From positions 1-64,000 of the forward strand of contig JAQBXR010000013.1 of assembly GCA_027623295.1 (NCBI GenBank): a stretch of DNA of 64,000 nt. Reading direction: 5' to 3'. Below are positions 23,618 through 31,856 of this stretch, one piece after another. A program made the translations under genes and the position numbers. The first letter of the stretch is position 1; each line of letters begins with the position of its first letter. The notes below the pieces were generated by a model, which saw nothing but the letters and a program-made list of their open reading frames with translations, was not told the origin of the DNA and searched no databases. The stretch comes from Planctomycetota bacterium (lineage in GTDB: Bacteria; Planctomycetota; UBA1135).

Positions 23618-24799
23618 CTAGCCGTCGGTAGGTTCTTCAGCCTCAGTTGGCAAATCCAACCGATGTAACTGCGCTGGATAAACCGAGCCATCTAAGAGGC
23701 CCACATAGTTCTCCAGCAGGGTGCCTAAAGAACGCGAGGCCTGGTATGAGTAAGACTCACCATTCCGCAAAATGGTAATGGGCTTGTCCAAGTCGACCAA
23801 GATGTCATTCAACATCAGGCGCACTTGGTAAACGTAAGCACCATCGATGGTGATGGTATTGGTGCCGCGGTCGACAGAAACCTTCAAACGAGTAGACTCG
23901 CCCTCAGGAACGGCTTTCCCGGTATCGTATTTCACGGCTTGCACCCAGTAAAAAACACCTTGCCATGGTTCCACCAACTCCACATCGAAGCTGGTTGGAT
24001 ATTTATTTGCAGCTTCTAAGCCAAGCATCCAGGTTGCTGCAGCTTCCACCGAATCCTGCTTTTCAACCGGAAGCATGGCATGGTTAGCCGCACCTTTGAC
24101 TTCGCCAGTTTCACCTTCGACAAAAGCCACTCCAGAAAAGAAATGTGGAAGCACTGCGGCATAAGCCGCGGCGAAGGATGCTCCTTGATCCCCTTTGCCA
24201 ATCATGAATAAACGACTTCGGTCCAGGCGATAGGCCACGGTGCAGCGACCAATAGGGCCAATGATAAGTTGCCGCCCTTCCTCTTCCATCAGGGCTGACT
24301 TGTCCAAACCGGAGATCATCGGCGCAAAAATAATGAAGGCCTCTTTGGTCTCCTCCGTGAGTCCATCAATCGTGGCCTGAGGATCGGAATCCAAAAGCAA
24401 GATGCCAGGGTAATTCACTTTGTCAGGGTTATAGCCTGCAGGCAGCCAAATCAAGAACGTGCCATAGGCACCCAAGTCTTGTTCGATCACCTTTCCCTTC
24501 TTGACGTCCGGGCCAGACCTATCGAAACTGCGTCCAGTCTGCAGAACAATCTCCCAGTCACGAACCAAAGACAAGGCGGAACGTCCCTTCAGCTTCTTAT
24601 CCATCTTCTGGACGATGTCATCAAGCTTAAGCAGCATTTCGGAAGCCTTAGCATGGTCACTTTCAATTTTGGCGTCGACCCATTCCCCAAACGGCTTACC
24701 GAGCTTCTTGATGTCACCGGAGTTCATTTCCGGTTCAGACTGCGCTGCAAGTGGCAACGCAAATGCCATTACGGCGATAAAGGAGTGGATTCGCTTCAT
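23618..24799 (-). CDS. secreted alpha/beta-hydrolase-like protein lacking the catalytic serine
   Basis: The 393-aa protein has a signal peptide (MKRIHSFIAVMAFALPLAAQ), a helical N-terminal region and then an alpha/beta-hydrolase-like core. The core has YPGILLLDSDPQ as strand and loop, EEAFIIFAPMISG-like spacing, and RLFMIGKGDQGASFAAAYAA at the nucleophile elbow. In active esterases that elbow reads G-x-S-x-G; here it is G-K-G-D-Q-G, so Ser is replaced and hydrolase activity is doubtful. The last 120 residues are beta-rich. It may bind a ligand or partner outside the cytoplasm. Confidence 0.65.
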   Translation of the reverse strand: MKRIHSFIAVMAFALPLAAQSEPEMNSGDIKKLGKPFGEWVDAKIESDHAKASEMLLKLDDIVQKMDKKLKGRSALSLVRDWEIVLQTGRSFDRSGPDVKKGKVIEQDLGAYGTFLIWLPAGYNPDKVNYPGILLLDSDPQATIDGLTEETKEAFIIFAPMISGLDKSALMEEEGRQLIIGPIGRCTVAYRLDRSRLFMIGKGDQGASFAAAYAAVLPHFFSGVAFVEGETGEVKGAANHAMLPVEKQDSVEAAATWMLGLEAANKYPTSFDVELVEPWQGVFYWVQAVKYDTGKAVPEGESTRLKVSVDRGTNTITIDGAYVYQVRLMLNDILVDLDKPITILRNGESYSYQASRSLGTLLENYVGLLDGSVYPAQLHRLDLPTEAEEPTDG

Positions 24800-24811
24800 G
24801 ATGTGCCTAGC

Positions 24812-25339
24812 TTAAAGGCGCGAGATTCGGGTAGCGAGCACAGCTTGCGCGAGTTCGCGTGTGGTGGAAACGGAAGAAACCTGATTTGGCAGGTCCATGG
24901 AAAGCCAATCGAGATTTCCGCGGAAACGGGAGTCCCCGGAATAGGCCTGAAGCCCCGTTTTAAGTGCTTCTTGGGTCTCAGAGAGACGGCCTTCACCCCA
25001 AAGAGATAAAGCTCGTTCCAGGTCCGAGTTGGCCCTTTCGGTTAACCTTATTTCCGGCAGCGGTAACCCTTGCCGCCGGCAGTAAAGAATGAAATTTGCC
25101 TGTGCAGTATCAGTGCCTTCTGCTGCCATGTAGACCCAGCCTTCGCGGACAAGGTCCGGAGGGCCGTGCTCGACGCGCGTGAGCGACTGAAATAATGCTT
25201 TCCGCCACGGCAACCGTTCCGGGTGGGGTTCGCTGAGGAGCACCCGAACCCGCTCTACGTGGCGCTCAGGAAGGGGGCCTTGAAGCGCAGTGGTTTCCGG
25301 GGCGAAAATGCCCCATAACCACAAAATTAATCCAACCAA
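24812..25339 (-). CDS. small membrane-anchored protein, unknown function
   Basis: A TTG at 25339 starts MVGLILWLWGIFAPETTAL, one N-terminal membrane helix, giving 175 residues that overlap purM by 13 bp. The rest is helical and charged, and the C-terminal part (LERALSLWGEGRLSETQEALKTGL) looks like one TPR pair. No known family. An overlapping start with a rare TTG codon fits translational coupling to purM. Confidence 0.6.
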   Translation of the reverse strand: MVGLILWLWGIFAPETTALQGPLPERHVERVRVLLSEPHPERLPWRKALFQSLTRVEHGPPDLVREGWVYMAAEGTDTAQANFILYCRRQGLPLPEIRLTERANSDLERALSLWGEGRLSETQEALKTGLQAYSGDSRFRGNLDWLSMDLPNQVSSVSTTRELAQAVLATRISRL

Positions 25340-26373
25340 GCCACGCCCTCAATATCGGCGCAAATTTCACCCATGGCGAAGGCGGTTTGGCCTTGTGCTT
25401 CTAGGGCAGCAAGGAATTCTTGCTCGGCATCTGCATCCACCACCAAAATCATGCCAACGCCCATATTGAAGGCCTTCCAGCTTTCATCACGTTCGACATT
25501 TCCAGCCTTGCAGAGTTGAGTGAACACATTTTGTGCAGGTACTGCCTTGCGTGACACCTTGGCGCCAAGGCCGTTTAGGACCCGCGGCAGGTTGCCTGGT
25601 ACGCCACCACCCGTGATATGCGCCATGGCATGCAAGGCTTTGTTCTTCAGGTACGGCCGCAACGGCTCTAGATAACAGAGGTGCGGATCGAGGAGGACAT
25701 CGGCCGCGCTGCGGGTGTCGCCGGGGAAAGTATCGGTGTACTGAATCCCCATGCGCTCTTCGACAATGCGGCGCGCCAGGGAATATCCGTTGGTATGCAA
25801 GCCCACCGAAGGTAAACCGATTAACTTGTCGCCATGCTTGACCGAACTTCCGTCAATCAAGTAATCGCGATCCACCACACCAACCACGGTGCCGACGAGA
25901 TCGAACTCGCCTTCCGGGTAGACGCCGGGCATTTCCGCGGTCTCGCCGCCGAGCAATGCCACCTTGTGGTCGGTACAGGCATCCGCCACCCCGGTAATCA
26001 CAGACGCCACCATGACAGGGTCCAGCTTGCCCACCCCGACGTAATCGAGGAAGAACAACGGCTCCGCGCCCTGCACCAAGATGTCGTTGATGCAATGCTG
26101 CACCAAACAACGCCCCACGGTGTCAAAACGTTCCATGGCAGATGCAATCCGAATTTTGGTGCCTACACCATCATTCGAGGCCACCAAAACTGGCTTTTCG
26201 GCAAGTCCATCGGCGCGGAATAACCCGCCAAAACTGCCTACATCGGCCAATACACGTTCACCATGGCTACGGCGAATCGCCTTCTTGGATGCATCAAGAG
26301 CAGCCTCCGCCGCGGCGATATCAACGCCTGCGTCACGGTAGCTAAGAGAATTCGAGGAGGTCGGCTCGCTCAT
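25327..26373 (-). CDS. purM: phosphoribosylformylglycinamidine cyclo-ligase (AIR synthetase)
   Basis: PurM closes the imidazole ring of purines, converting FGAM to AIR with ATP. The 348-aa product starts MSEPTSSNSLSYRDAGVDIAA, with the conserved SYRDAGVDI. It then shows VASNDGVGTKIRIA, LFFLDYVGVGKLDP, LLGGETAEMPGVY and the C-terminal HITGGGVPGNLPRVL. The track's start at 26658 adds 95 unrelated residues and runs antisense through dxr, so it is rejected. ATG 26373 follows a TAGAAT -10 by 8 bp. purC, another purine gene, is 27 kb away. Confidence 0.96.
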   Translation of the reverse strand: MSEPTSSNSLSYRDAGVDIAAAEAALDASKKAIRRSHGERVLADVGSFGGLFRADGLAEKPVLVASNDGVGTKIRIASAMERFDTVGRCLVQHCINDILVQGAEPLFFLDYVGVGKLDPVMVASVITGVADACTDHKVALLGGETAEMPGVYPEGEFDLVGTVVGVVDRDYLIDGSSVKHGDKLIGLPSVGLHTNGYSLARRIVEERMGIQYTDTFPGDTRSAADVLLDPHLCYLEPLRPYLKNKALHAMAHITGGGVPGNLPRVLNGLGAKVSRKAVPAQNVFTQLCKAGNVERDESWKAFNMGVGMILVVDADAEQEFLAALEAQGQTAFAMGEICADIEGVAWLD

Positions 26374-26381
26374 CGCCCACG

Positions 26382-26387
26382 ATTCTA
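26382..26387 (-). promoter_or_regulatory. -10 element for purM, probably leaderless
   Basis: TAGAAT on the minus strand ends 8 bp before the purM ATG, inside the 42-bp gap to the divergent dxr gene. No good -35 lies 16-18 bp upstream. Confidence 0.4.
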
Positions 26388-26399
26388 CCTGCTCGCGCG

Positions 26400-26405
26400 T
26401 ATCAT
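26400..26405 (+). promoter_or_regulatory. -10 element for dxr, short leader
   Basis: TATCAT ends 10 bp before the dxr ATG. A start about 7 bp downstream would leave a leader of only 3-4 nt. The -35 region is poor. Confidence 0.35.
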
Positions 26406-26415
26406 TCCTGCAACG

Positions 26416-27531
26416 ATGTCTTCCTCCCGCCGCCTTGTCATTCTTGGAGCCACCGGGACTGTTGGAACACAAGCCCTCAGCATCCTGGAAGAGTCCTCCT
26501 CGCCGCTCGAGGTGGTGGCTTTGTCCTGCCATCAACAGGGTGGGAAACTGGAAAAAATGGGGCCGCCACAGGCGCAGCGTTTCCAGACCAGCCAACCGGA
26601 TCAACACGCTGCCTTGCTCGCCTATTTGGAGCAAGGCGATTACGACGTCTGCCTCCATGGAATTGTCGGGGCCGCTGGGCTCCCCTTCACCGAAGCGGTT
26701 CTCAAGACCGGCCGCACTTTGGCCCTGGCGAACAAGGAATCCCTGGTCATGGCGGGTGATTTACTCATGCCCCTGGCGCGTAAAACTGGGGCTGAAATCG
26801 TGCCCGTCGACTCCGAGCATTCGGCCATTTTCCAATGCATGGTGGGCGCCTCGCAAAAGGATGTACGGCATCTTTGGTTGACCGCATCGGGTGGTGCTCT
26901 GCGCGATTTTCCGATGCAAGACCTAGCCAGGGTTACTCCAGCTCAAGCCTTAGATCATCCGAACTGGGACATGGGACCGCGCATTACGGTGGATTCCGCA
27001 ACCATGATGAACAAGGCTTTTGAAATCATCGAAGCGCGTTTCTTGTTCGATATTGCGGCGCCGGAAATTAAAGTGCTGGTCCATCGCCAATCCGTCATTC
27101 ACTCGATGGTTGAGTTTTTAGATGGCTCCATGCTTGCACAACTCGGTCCGCCCGACATGAGTTTGCCGATTCACTACGCGATTCATTATCCCGAGCGTTT
27201 AACTTCTCCCCTGCAAGGCTTCGATGCGCAAATGTTCTCCAAGCTAACCTTTGAAGAACCCGATGTCGCGCGTTACCCCGCATTAAAACTAGGCTGGATG
27301 GCTGCGGAAATGGGAGGCAACTCCGGGGCAGTCTTAAACGCTGCCGATGAAGTAGCCGTTGCCGCTTTCTTGGCCGGCGAAATTTCATATCAGAAGATTG
27401 CGGAGCTGTGTCAAGCAGCTCTCGAAAACATGGGTGGCGACCCCATTCCTAACTTAACCGCGGTTTACGCTGCCGATCAGCGCGCGCGTGATTTCGTTGC
27501 CGACCTTCTTAGCACGACTACAAGCAGATGA
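26416..27531 (+). CDS. dxr: 1-deoxy-D-xylulose 5-phosphate reductoisomerase
   Basis: DXR performs the committed step of the MEP isoprenoid pathway, making 2-C-methylerythritol 4-phosphate with NADPH. The 371-aa product from ATG 26416 has the cofactor loop LGATGTVGTQAL, LANKESLVMAG, the metal-binding PVDSEHSAIFQ, and LTASGGALRD, where most relatives have ASGGPFR. It also has HPNWDMGPRITVDSATMMNKAFEIIEA-type sequence (quoted in part). The track's upstream extension is antisense to purM and is rejected. It overlaps rseP by ATGA. The usual upstream neighbours uppS and cdsA are absent. Confidence 0.95.
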   Translation: MSSSRRLVILGATGTVGTQALSILEESSSPLEVVALSCHQQGGKLEKMGPPQAQRFQTSQPDQHAALLAYLEQGDYDVCLHGIVGAAGLPFTEAVLKTGRTLALANKESLVMAGDLLMPLARKTGAEIVPVDSEHSAIFQCMVGASQKDVRHLWLTASGGALRDFPMQDLARVTPAQALDHPNWDMGPRITVDSATMMNKAFEIIEARFLFDIAAPEIKVLVHRQSVIHSMVEFLDGSMLAQLGPPDMSLPIHYAIHYPERLTSPLQGFDAQMFSKLTFEEPDVARYPALKLGWMAAEMGGNSGAVLNAADEVAVAAFLAGEISYQKIAELCQAALENMGGDPIPNLTAVYAADQRARDFVADLLSTTTSR

Positions 27532-29324
27532 TGGCCACCCTTTTCACAGTCCTAGGCATTGGCCTCCTCCTTCTGCTACACGAAGCAGGACACTACTATG
27601 CTGCTCGCGCGGTCGGGATTAAGGTGCATGTGTTTTCGTTGGGCTTTGGGCCTAAGATCGTTGAATGGCGTTACAACGATTGCGATTTCCGTTTGGCTTG
27701 GATCCCCCTAGGCGGCTACGTGCGGGTTGCTGGGGAAGACCCAAATGTTGCACCAAAGCCAGGTGATTTGTTTTACGCAAGTGCACCGAAGCGGTTGCTG
27801 TTCTATTCGGGCGGCATCATCATCAACTTCCTGTTTGCTTTTTTATTGATTCCAATTCTGTTCATGGTTGGAGTTCCGTTTGAGGCTCCAGTGATTGGCA
27901 GCGTGAATCCTGGTGAGGCGGCATGGGAAGCTGGCGTGCAAGCCGGAGATCGCGTGATTGAAGTAGATGGTCGCACGGTTTATGGATTCCGCCATGTGCA
28001 TTCCTCGGTAGCTCTTGCACCACGCGAGGCGCCCATCGAAATGGTGGTTGTGGGGCTGGATGGCGAAACGCGTCATCTACAACTAACTCCGGAATACAAC
28101 TCGGAGAAAGGGTTTCAAGGTATCGGCGCGAATCCCTTTTTGGAACTACGTTTCAAAGCTGGCACCGAACTAGCCAAAGCCGCCAAGGGCGCTGCGATTC
28201 AAAGCGTGAATGGTGTGCCTAGCAATAGCGGAGCCTTGTTCGCTGCAATTTTGGAAGACGCGCGACAAAACATGGCGCCGCTTCAGGTGACCTACCTAAG
28301 CGACGATGGCATCCTTCGCGCAGCGACGGTGGAAGCCAGCATGATCACGCCAGAAAATGCGCCCGACCAAATCGGTATTGCGCCGTTGCGGCGTAAGGTA
28401 GAAACGGCATCTGGGCCACTGGATCAAGTATTCCTCAAAGGCACCGAATTGGTGCGCGTGAATCAACGGGAAATCCGCGGCCGGGGCGATGTCCTGCTCG
28501 CGATTCACGCTGCAGGCGGCCTTGAATCCTTTGCTTATCTCCCCGACGGCCCCGATTCCACTCCAGTCGAAACAGTTCTAGAGGCGCCAATCCTGATGAC
28601 CTCTTCCGATGCATCGTCTAATCTGCACTTGACCGCCACATCGGAGGTGCGGTATTCGGTTTACCCCGGAAGCGCGGCCGAGCGGGCCGGATTAGAAGAT
28701 GGCTGCCGCATTCTTCGCGTCGATGATGAGCCGGTTCCAAGCTTTGAGGAACTGCGCAGTTTGGTCCTAGGCATAGAACCCTCGGCGCAAGGTGAAACTA
28801 AGATCACCCTCGACGTCATCGACCCTGGCGAACAATTCTCGCGCAAGGTGGACATCGCCTTGGCGCCGATTCCAGGAGTGGCGTATGACCTGGAAATGCA
28901 GGTCGCCATGGAAAAGGTACGAACCAACAGCCCTTTGCGTGCGGTGTCTTTAGGATTTTTAGAAGCTAAAAGCATGGTTGGCGAAGTCTTGACTACCTTG
29001 CAACGCATGGTTTCTGGTTCCATCGACAAAAAGAATCTGGGTGGCATCATTAGCATTGGAACCGCTACGCACAGTTTTGCAAGCCAAGGTTTGATCCCTT
29101 TGTTCTTCTTCCTGTGCATGATTTCAGTCAACCTCGGCGTGCTCAACCTCATGCCGATTCCAGCTCTAGATGGTGGACACATCGTGTTTGCGCTTTATGA
29201 AATCATCGTCCGACGCCCTGTCAGCATGGCCGTGCAGAACGGCTTTCAAGTGATTGGTGTTTTTGTGGTTCTCTTTCTGCTGATCTTCGTAACCACCATG
29301 GATATTCAACGCTTGTTTGCTTGA
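27528..29324 (+). CDS. rseP: site-2 metalloprotease RseP with enlarged PDZ region
   Basis: An intramembrane zinc protease that cleaves anti-sigma factors and signal-peptide remnants. The 598-aa product has HEAGH (His18, Glu19, His22) in the first membrane helix, two or more PDZ-like segments (VNPGEAAWEAGVQAGDRVIEVDG; YPGSAAERAGLEDGCRILRVDDEPV, quoted in part), and NLMPIPALDGGH in the last helices. It is about 150 residues longer than typical RseP, the extra length lying between the PDZ segments (roughly residues 210-370). The dxr-rseP linkage is very common. The ECF sigma/anti-sigma pair 6-8 kb away is a possible substrate system, by inference only. Confidence 0.93.
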   Translation: MMATLFTVLGIGLLLLLHEAGHYYAARAVGIKVHVFSLGFGPKIVEWRYNDCDFRLAWIPLGGYVRVAGEDPNVAPKPGDLFYASAPKRLLFYSGGIIINFLFAFLLIPILFMVGVPFEAPVIGSVNPGEAAWEAGVQAGDRVIEVDGRTVYGFRHVHSSVALAPREAPIEMVVVGLDGETRHLQLTPEYNSEKGFQGIGANPFLELRFKAGTELAKAAKGAAIQSVNGVPSNSGALFAAILEDARQNMAPLQVTYLSDDGILRAATVEASMITPENAPDQIGIAPLRRKVETASGPLDQVFLKGTELVRVNQREIRGRGDVLLAIHAAGGLESFAYLPDGPDSTPVETVLEAPILMTSSDASSNLHLTATSEVRYSVYPGSAAERAGLEDGCRILRVDDEPVPSFEELRSLVLGIEPSAQGETKITLDVIDPGEQFSRKVDIALAPIPGVAYDLEMQVAMEKVRTNSPLRAVSLGFLEAKSMVGEVLTTLQRMVSGSIDKKNLGGIISIGTATHSFASQGLIPLFFFLCMISVNLGVLNLMPIPALDGGHIVFALYEIIVRRPVSMAVQNGFQVIGVFVVLFLLIFVTTMDIQRLFA

Positions 29325-29325
29325 T

Positions 29326-30201
29326 ATGCGCGCCTGGCTCCAACTAGCACGTATTGCTTTAATGCCCACGATCCTGTGGGACTTTTACGTCGGTCTAATC
29401 TTGGTCGGTGGCATTTTCGAACGCACCACTCTGCTTGCTGGGGCCGCCTTATTGCTGCTGTACCACGGTGGCATGATGCTGAATGATTTGCGCGATGTGC
29501 AAGAAGACATGGAGGCCGAGCGCAAGCGCCCGCTGGTAGATGGGCGCATCTCCAAGGGTGCCGCCACCCTTATGATTCTGTTGTTCTTTGGCGGTGCCAT
29601 CGCCTTAGCGGAACTAGCTGGCCCACATTTGCGTTGGCCTACTTTGGTCCTGCTGGTTTTAATCCTGATCTACGATCTCGCCGGTTCCGGATTCCGGCAA
29701 CAACTCGGGCCGGCGCTCCTCGCAGCTGCCCGCTCCCTTAGTTTGAGCTTTGCCGCCTACGCATCTCTCGGATTTGATTCTGGACTGGCAGAATTGGGCT
29801 ACGGACCAGTTGGCGCCTATGCCCTCTATTTCCTGTTCGCCTCACGTCTTGCACAAAAAGAAGAGCACGGTGTTCAGGGGGTCAACGGCTTAACCTTCCT
29901 CTTCATGGCAAGCTTGGCGCCAGCAGTTCTATTTTACGATAGCGAGGTTTCCCCTATCTTCATTCCGGTTTGGATTTGCGTGGCACTTTACCTTTTACGC
30001 CCAGCATTCCAAGCACGTTACGAATTCTGGGGACCAGACAAAGTCCAAGCGATGGTGCGTCATGCCCTTGGTTCCGCACCCCTGATTCCAGGACTGGTGT
30101 TGCTTGCAAGTGGTGAAACCCACCTCATGCTGCAGTCCGTGCTTTCCATTCCGGTATGCCTTTCCGTGCGCTTCTTGGCGAAAACTTGGGCGCCGGAATA
30201 G
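29326..30201 (+). CDS. UbiA-family prenyltransferase
   Basis: The 291-aa protein has about eight membrane helices. It contains the prenyl-diphosphate motif NDLRDVQEDMEAERKRPL, matching NDxxDxxxD followed by the family's RPL. The second Asp-rich motif is weaker: LVLLVLILIYDLAGSGFRQQLGP instead of YS-x-x-KR. UbiA enzymes attach prenyl chains to aromatic or other acceptors for quinones, hemes, lipids or carotenoids. The acceptor cannot be read here. It starts one base after rseP ends (TGATATG), so it is coupled to dxr-rseP, and dxr supplies isoprenoid precursors. Confidence 0.85.
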   Translation: MRAWLQLARIALMPTILWDFYVGLILVGGIFERTTLLAGAALLLLYHGGMMLNDLRDVQEDMEAERKRPLVDGRISKGAATLMILLFFGGAIALAELAGPHLRWPTLVLLVLILIYDLAGSGFRQQLGPALLAAARSLSLSFAAYASLGFDSGLAELGYGPVGAYALYFLFASRLAQKEEHGVQGVNGLTFLFMASLAPAVLFYDSEVSPIFIPVWICVALYLLRPAFQARYEFWGPDKVQAMVRHALGSAPLIPGLVLLASGETHLMLQSVLSIPVCLSVRFLAKTWAPE

Positions 30202-30206
30202 AAGGC

Positions 30207-31856
30207 TTAGTAATACTCGCTTAAGATTCCAGTAATGAAGGATTGGATTTCGGCGCGGGGTTCGGACGCAGAAAGTTCCATCAGAATATGGAAGCCTTCC
30301 TGACGGAAAATTTGCGGGATTTTCTCCATAGTCGCTCTGCGCACGCGATCATCGACCTCTGGCGAAGAGGCTAGGTAGATCAAAAACTCTCTGGCAGCAG
30401 GGTTCTCAGGGTAGCGCCCAACACCGGGCACTACCATTTTCGCAATGGTCAGATTGGGGTTTTGCTCCCAGATCTGCCGAAACATGGGAATGGTTTGCTC
30501 ACCAAAATTGGCAAGAATTGTTCCAGAGACGCTGCGCACCTTTGGATCTTCTTCTTTATCGAGCACACGTTGTAATAGAAACTTGGCAGCTTCTGGAGAG
30601 CCTGTGCGCGTTAAAGCCTTAAGCAAACTCGATTGATGCTCACCGAGAGCAAATGGCCAACGTGGAATCAAGATGGCAGCAGTGCGTTCATCAGCTACGC
30701 CTTCCTTGCCCAAAACCTGCACGGCTTGAACGGATCCCTTTCCGGTTGGGAACTCCCGAGCAAGGCGCAGAAAAGGATCGAGACGATTCTTCTGACCACG
30801 TTCAATTAAGGCCAATAAGGCATTGAACCGAACATCTTCGTCTTCGGCGCTATCGGCAAGGCTTTCTAAAACCCCTAAACCAACGCCCTCAGCCACAGCA
30901 TCGTCACGACGCAACAGGCCGATTAATGTGAGTTGAGTTGCGACTTCTGTAGTGCTCGCCAAGGCAAGCACTGATTCCCAGTCACCCAACTCCCCCAACA
31001 TTTGCAAAGCCAAGGAACGGGTGCCGGAAGAAGGGTAAGCGGTTGGATCTAAATAGGGGCGAATGTTGTCCGCCACATCGCGGTCACCAAGCGCAATTCG
31101 AATGCCATAGGCTTGCAGGGATGGGAAGGGCGCTAAACGCGGCTCCAACTCTTGAAGCGCCAAGACTGCGCCAGGTTGATCCACCAAAAGCAAAGCCTTC
31201 CAACAAGATTCTCCGGCGACATCGCCAGCCGTTGAGTTCAACCAATCGCGACTTCCTTGTACAAGATACGCAATGGATTCTGCGTTTCCATAAAAGGCAA
31301 GCGCCTGCAAACCGGCAGTGCGCGGTGCCACCTCAGTTTCCTTGGAAACCAATTCTAGGACCTCTAACTCTTTACCCTCCGGCAACAACCGGGAAATGGC
31401 TTCAAATGCTGCCGAGCGCACCACGGGTGCCTGATTCAATCGTAATATTTCCAACAACACCTCGGACCCTTCCGAGTTCTCTGAGATCGATAAGGCACTA
31501 CACAGGCTTACCAGAAACCCCATCGAGGACCGACTTCCGGCTTCTTTCCGCAGCGCATCCATAAGGAAGGGCGTGGCTTCAGGGCCAAGTTCGCCCAAAC
31601 GCTCCAAAGCGAAATGATGGGCGTCTTTCGTGCCAATGCGCAAATGCTCAATGTATCGCTGTGCCCAGGCATCTTCCGCTGGTGGTTCATAGGGCAAACG
31701 CACCGAGCCTTCGCGAAAAACCTCGGGCGAATGCATGACTACGTTTTCCTGTTGGGCACCTTTCGAGGCTTCCTCTCCTCCGCAACTTGGCAGCGCGGCG
31801 GCTGCAGCAAACGGCAGGACTAGGCAGGCAGAAATCGGGTAGAATAGTCGCTTCAT
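30207..31856 (-). CDS. HEAT-repeat lipoprotein
   Basis: The 549-aa product has a signal peptide with lipobox ALPSC (Cys25) and then a Gly/Glu spacer. The rest is a run of HEAT-like helix pairs, such as ALERLGELGPEATPFLMDAL and GTRSLALQMLGELGDWESVLAL. It should be a lipid-anchored scaffold outside the cytoplasm. Its ATG (31856-31854) overlaps the dusB ATG (31855-31857) on the other strand, so its promoter must lie inside dusB. Its 3' end is 5 bp from the convergent UbiA gene. Confidence 0.85.
   Translation of the reverse strand: MKRLFYPISACLVLPFAAAAALPSCGGEEASKGAQQENVVMHSPEVFREGSVRLPYEPPAEDAWAQRYIEHLRIGTKDAHHFALERLGELGPEATPFLMDALRKEAGSRSSMGFLVSLCSALSISENSEGSEVLLEILRLNQAPVVRSAAFEAISRLLPEGKELEVLELVSKETEVAPRTAGLQALAFYGNAESIAYLVQGSRDWLNSTAGDVAGESCWKALLLVDQPGAVLALQELEPRLAPFPSLQAYGIRIALGDRDVADNIRPYLDPTAYPSSGTRSLALQMLGELGDWESVLALASTTEVATQLTLIGLLRRDDAVAEGVGLGVLESLADSAEDEDVRFNALLALIERGQKNRLDPFLRLAREFPTGKGSVQAVQVLGKEGVADERTAAILIPRWPFALGEHQSSLLKALTRTGSPEAAKFLLQRVLDKEEDPKVRSVSGTILANFGEQTIPMFRQIWEQNPNLTIAKMVVPGVGRYPENPAAREFLIYLASSPEVDDRVRRATMEKIPQIFRQEGFHILMELSASEPRAEIQSFITGILSEYY
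31840..31845 (+). promoter_or_regulatory. -10 element for dusB, probably leaderless
   Basis: TAGAAT ends 9 bp before the dusB ATG, inside the coding start of the opposite lipoprotein gene. Transcription would begin about 2 nt before ATG. The -35 is weak. Confidence 0.35.

Noticed and set aside
24479-25009. 176-aa plus-strand ORF across two minus-strand genes
   Set aside because: No motif, and it would span the gap between two genes that read well on the other strand.
26374-26658. N-terminal extension of purM in the ORF track
   Set aside because: The extra 95 residues are antisense to dxr and unlike any PurM N-terminus; ATG 26373 gives the conserved start.
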